From: Hirsutella rhossiliensis
Lineage: Eukaryota; Ascomycota; Sordariomycetes; Hypocreales; Ophiocordycipitaceae
DNA: 64,000 bases
Direction: 5' to 3'
Assembly: GCF_020360975.1 (NCBI RefSeq)
Contig: NW_025408668.1
Coordinates: forward strand, 3,534,001-3,598,000
Positions 63,390 to 64,000 of this stretch are shown here, one piece after another. The stretch's first letter is position 1, and every line of letters begins with the position of its first letter. Under the pieces are notes generated by a model that was not told the DNA's origin, searched no databases, and worked only from the letters and a program-made list of their open reading frames with translations. The translations under genes and the position numbers were made by a program.

Positions 63390-64000
63390 TTCGCATCGGC
63401 TGCAAGAAATATATACCAGAAGAGTATATCGCAAACAAGAACCGCAAAGGCCGGCGAAGCTGGATTCAAGCGCTCGGGTTCTTCCTCACAGAAATTAGTC
63501 CTGGTTTACAAGAGCTCGTTATTTGTCGCATCCAACACCACGTCGCCGATCGAGCATCTTTGAAGGTATATGGCTTCCTTATGAGTCGGCCGTTCAACTT
63601 ATCAGTGTCTGACTTTATAAGGTCCCATATAATCACACAAATGGACCAGTCGTTGGGCGATGCTGCAAAAGATTCCTCCCGCACTGAAATCCTTCATCCC
63701 TCGAAACGACTCCGCTTGGAGCTTCCTGCTGCAAGATCCAATGTCAATAAAGCTAAGGAGCTGACAGTCGGCTGGATCGTCACTGTCAACCTTCCTTTTA
63801 CGGCTCCGTCGAATCCCTACTTGCGAAGAATCCTTGAGCTACACCATGCGTCATTAGCGAAGGAGGTGCCCTGGAGCCGGCAGTCAGTGCGTGAGACTAT
63901 GCGTAAAGTATTCGAGGTGAAAAAGAGCAATATCCAATCAACTGGAGATGGCAGTGACGAGAATCAGCTTTAGCTTTGACATGTGGACTTCCCCAAATCG
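63390..64000 (+). pseudogene. hAT-family transposase, N-terminal half, runs off the window
   Basis: The frame is open from about 63300 to 63973: CKKYIPEEYIANKNRKGRRS, WIQALGFFLTEISPGLQEL, then GWIVTVNLPFTAPSNPYLRR and LAKEVPWSRQSVRETMRKVF. This matches the BED-finger region and the following helical domain of fungal hAT transposases. The zinc-finger TSPIEHL segment is in a different frame (63372-63563), so an indel breaks the finger. After TAG at 63971-63973, the neighbouring frame reads ISFSFDMWTSPNR, the start of the catalytic domain with its first acidic residue, so a second frameshift lies just before 63945. There is no ATG at 63560. No RIP. Likely a relic, unless indels are assembly errors. 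Confidence 0.75.

Overview
The window is filamentous-fungal nuclear DNA, most likely from a pezizomycotine ascomycete (Sordariomycetes is a guess). It has a short 91-bp spliceosomal intron with a CTGAC branch site, fungal Ty3/gypsy chromoviruses, Ty1/copia elements, pogo/Fot1-like and hAT DNA transposons and Tad1-like LINEs. It also carries a very strong imprint of repeat-induced point mutation (RIP): in the TA-rich blocks CpA and TpG are almost gone while CpG survives, and coding frames are broken mostly by TAG codons in place of CAG or TGG. Most of the 64 kb is a transposon graveyard. Only two cellular genes look intact: a CinA C-terminal-domain gene (14.3-15.1 kb) and a GH78 alpha-L-rhamnosidase (60.05-62.67 kb, minus strand).

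Layout. 1-6.07 kb: RIP-destroyed copia pol (minus) and a truncated Fot1/pogo element with its right terminal repeat. 6.1-8.5 kb: non-RIPed spacer with CCAAT-type repeats, a pogo transposase scrap and an LTR-like fragment. 8.53-14.25 kb: a chromovirus with identical 189-bp LTRs and a 5-bp target duplication, inserted about 90 bp upstream of the proposed CinA start codon. 15.5-17.7 kb: a RIPed gene of unknown type on the minus strand and a partial copy of a second LTR family. 17.69-41.88 kb: one large minus-strand Ty3/gypsy element with 501-bp direct LTRs that hosts nested insertions: an unidentified RIPed element (about 21.43-24.09 kb), a second chromovirus (25.815-32.434 kb), and a copia element (33.703-40.769 kb) that itself contains a 950-bp hAT derivative (39.504-40.453 kb). 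41.88-46 kb: a LINE 3' end, a scrap of unknown origin, tRNA-like and palindromic repeats, and a Fot1/pogo element with long terminal inverted repeats. 46-51.5 kb: degraded host-like sequence, including a relic of a secreted metzincin-type protease. 52.5-59.6 kb: RIPed hAT, pogo and Tad1-like LINE relics. 60-64 kb: the rhamnosidase and the start of another hAT transposase running off the window.

The elements form a stratigraphy. The host gypsy element is saturated with RIP, the nested chromovirus is partly RIPed, the copia element is not RIPed and has identical LTRs, and the hAT element inside copia is youngest. All three gypsy families have a primer-binding site complementary to a segment of their own LTR, the architecture of Tf1-type self-priming. 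The second chromovirus also carries, between pol and its 3' LTR, an antisense open frame with its own TATA box, pyrimidine tract and AATAAA signal; this is the best candidate here for something not well described. The other notable point is a signal-peptide-like first exon that splices in frame onto the CinA domain.
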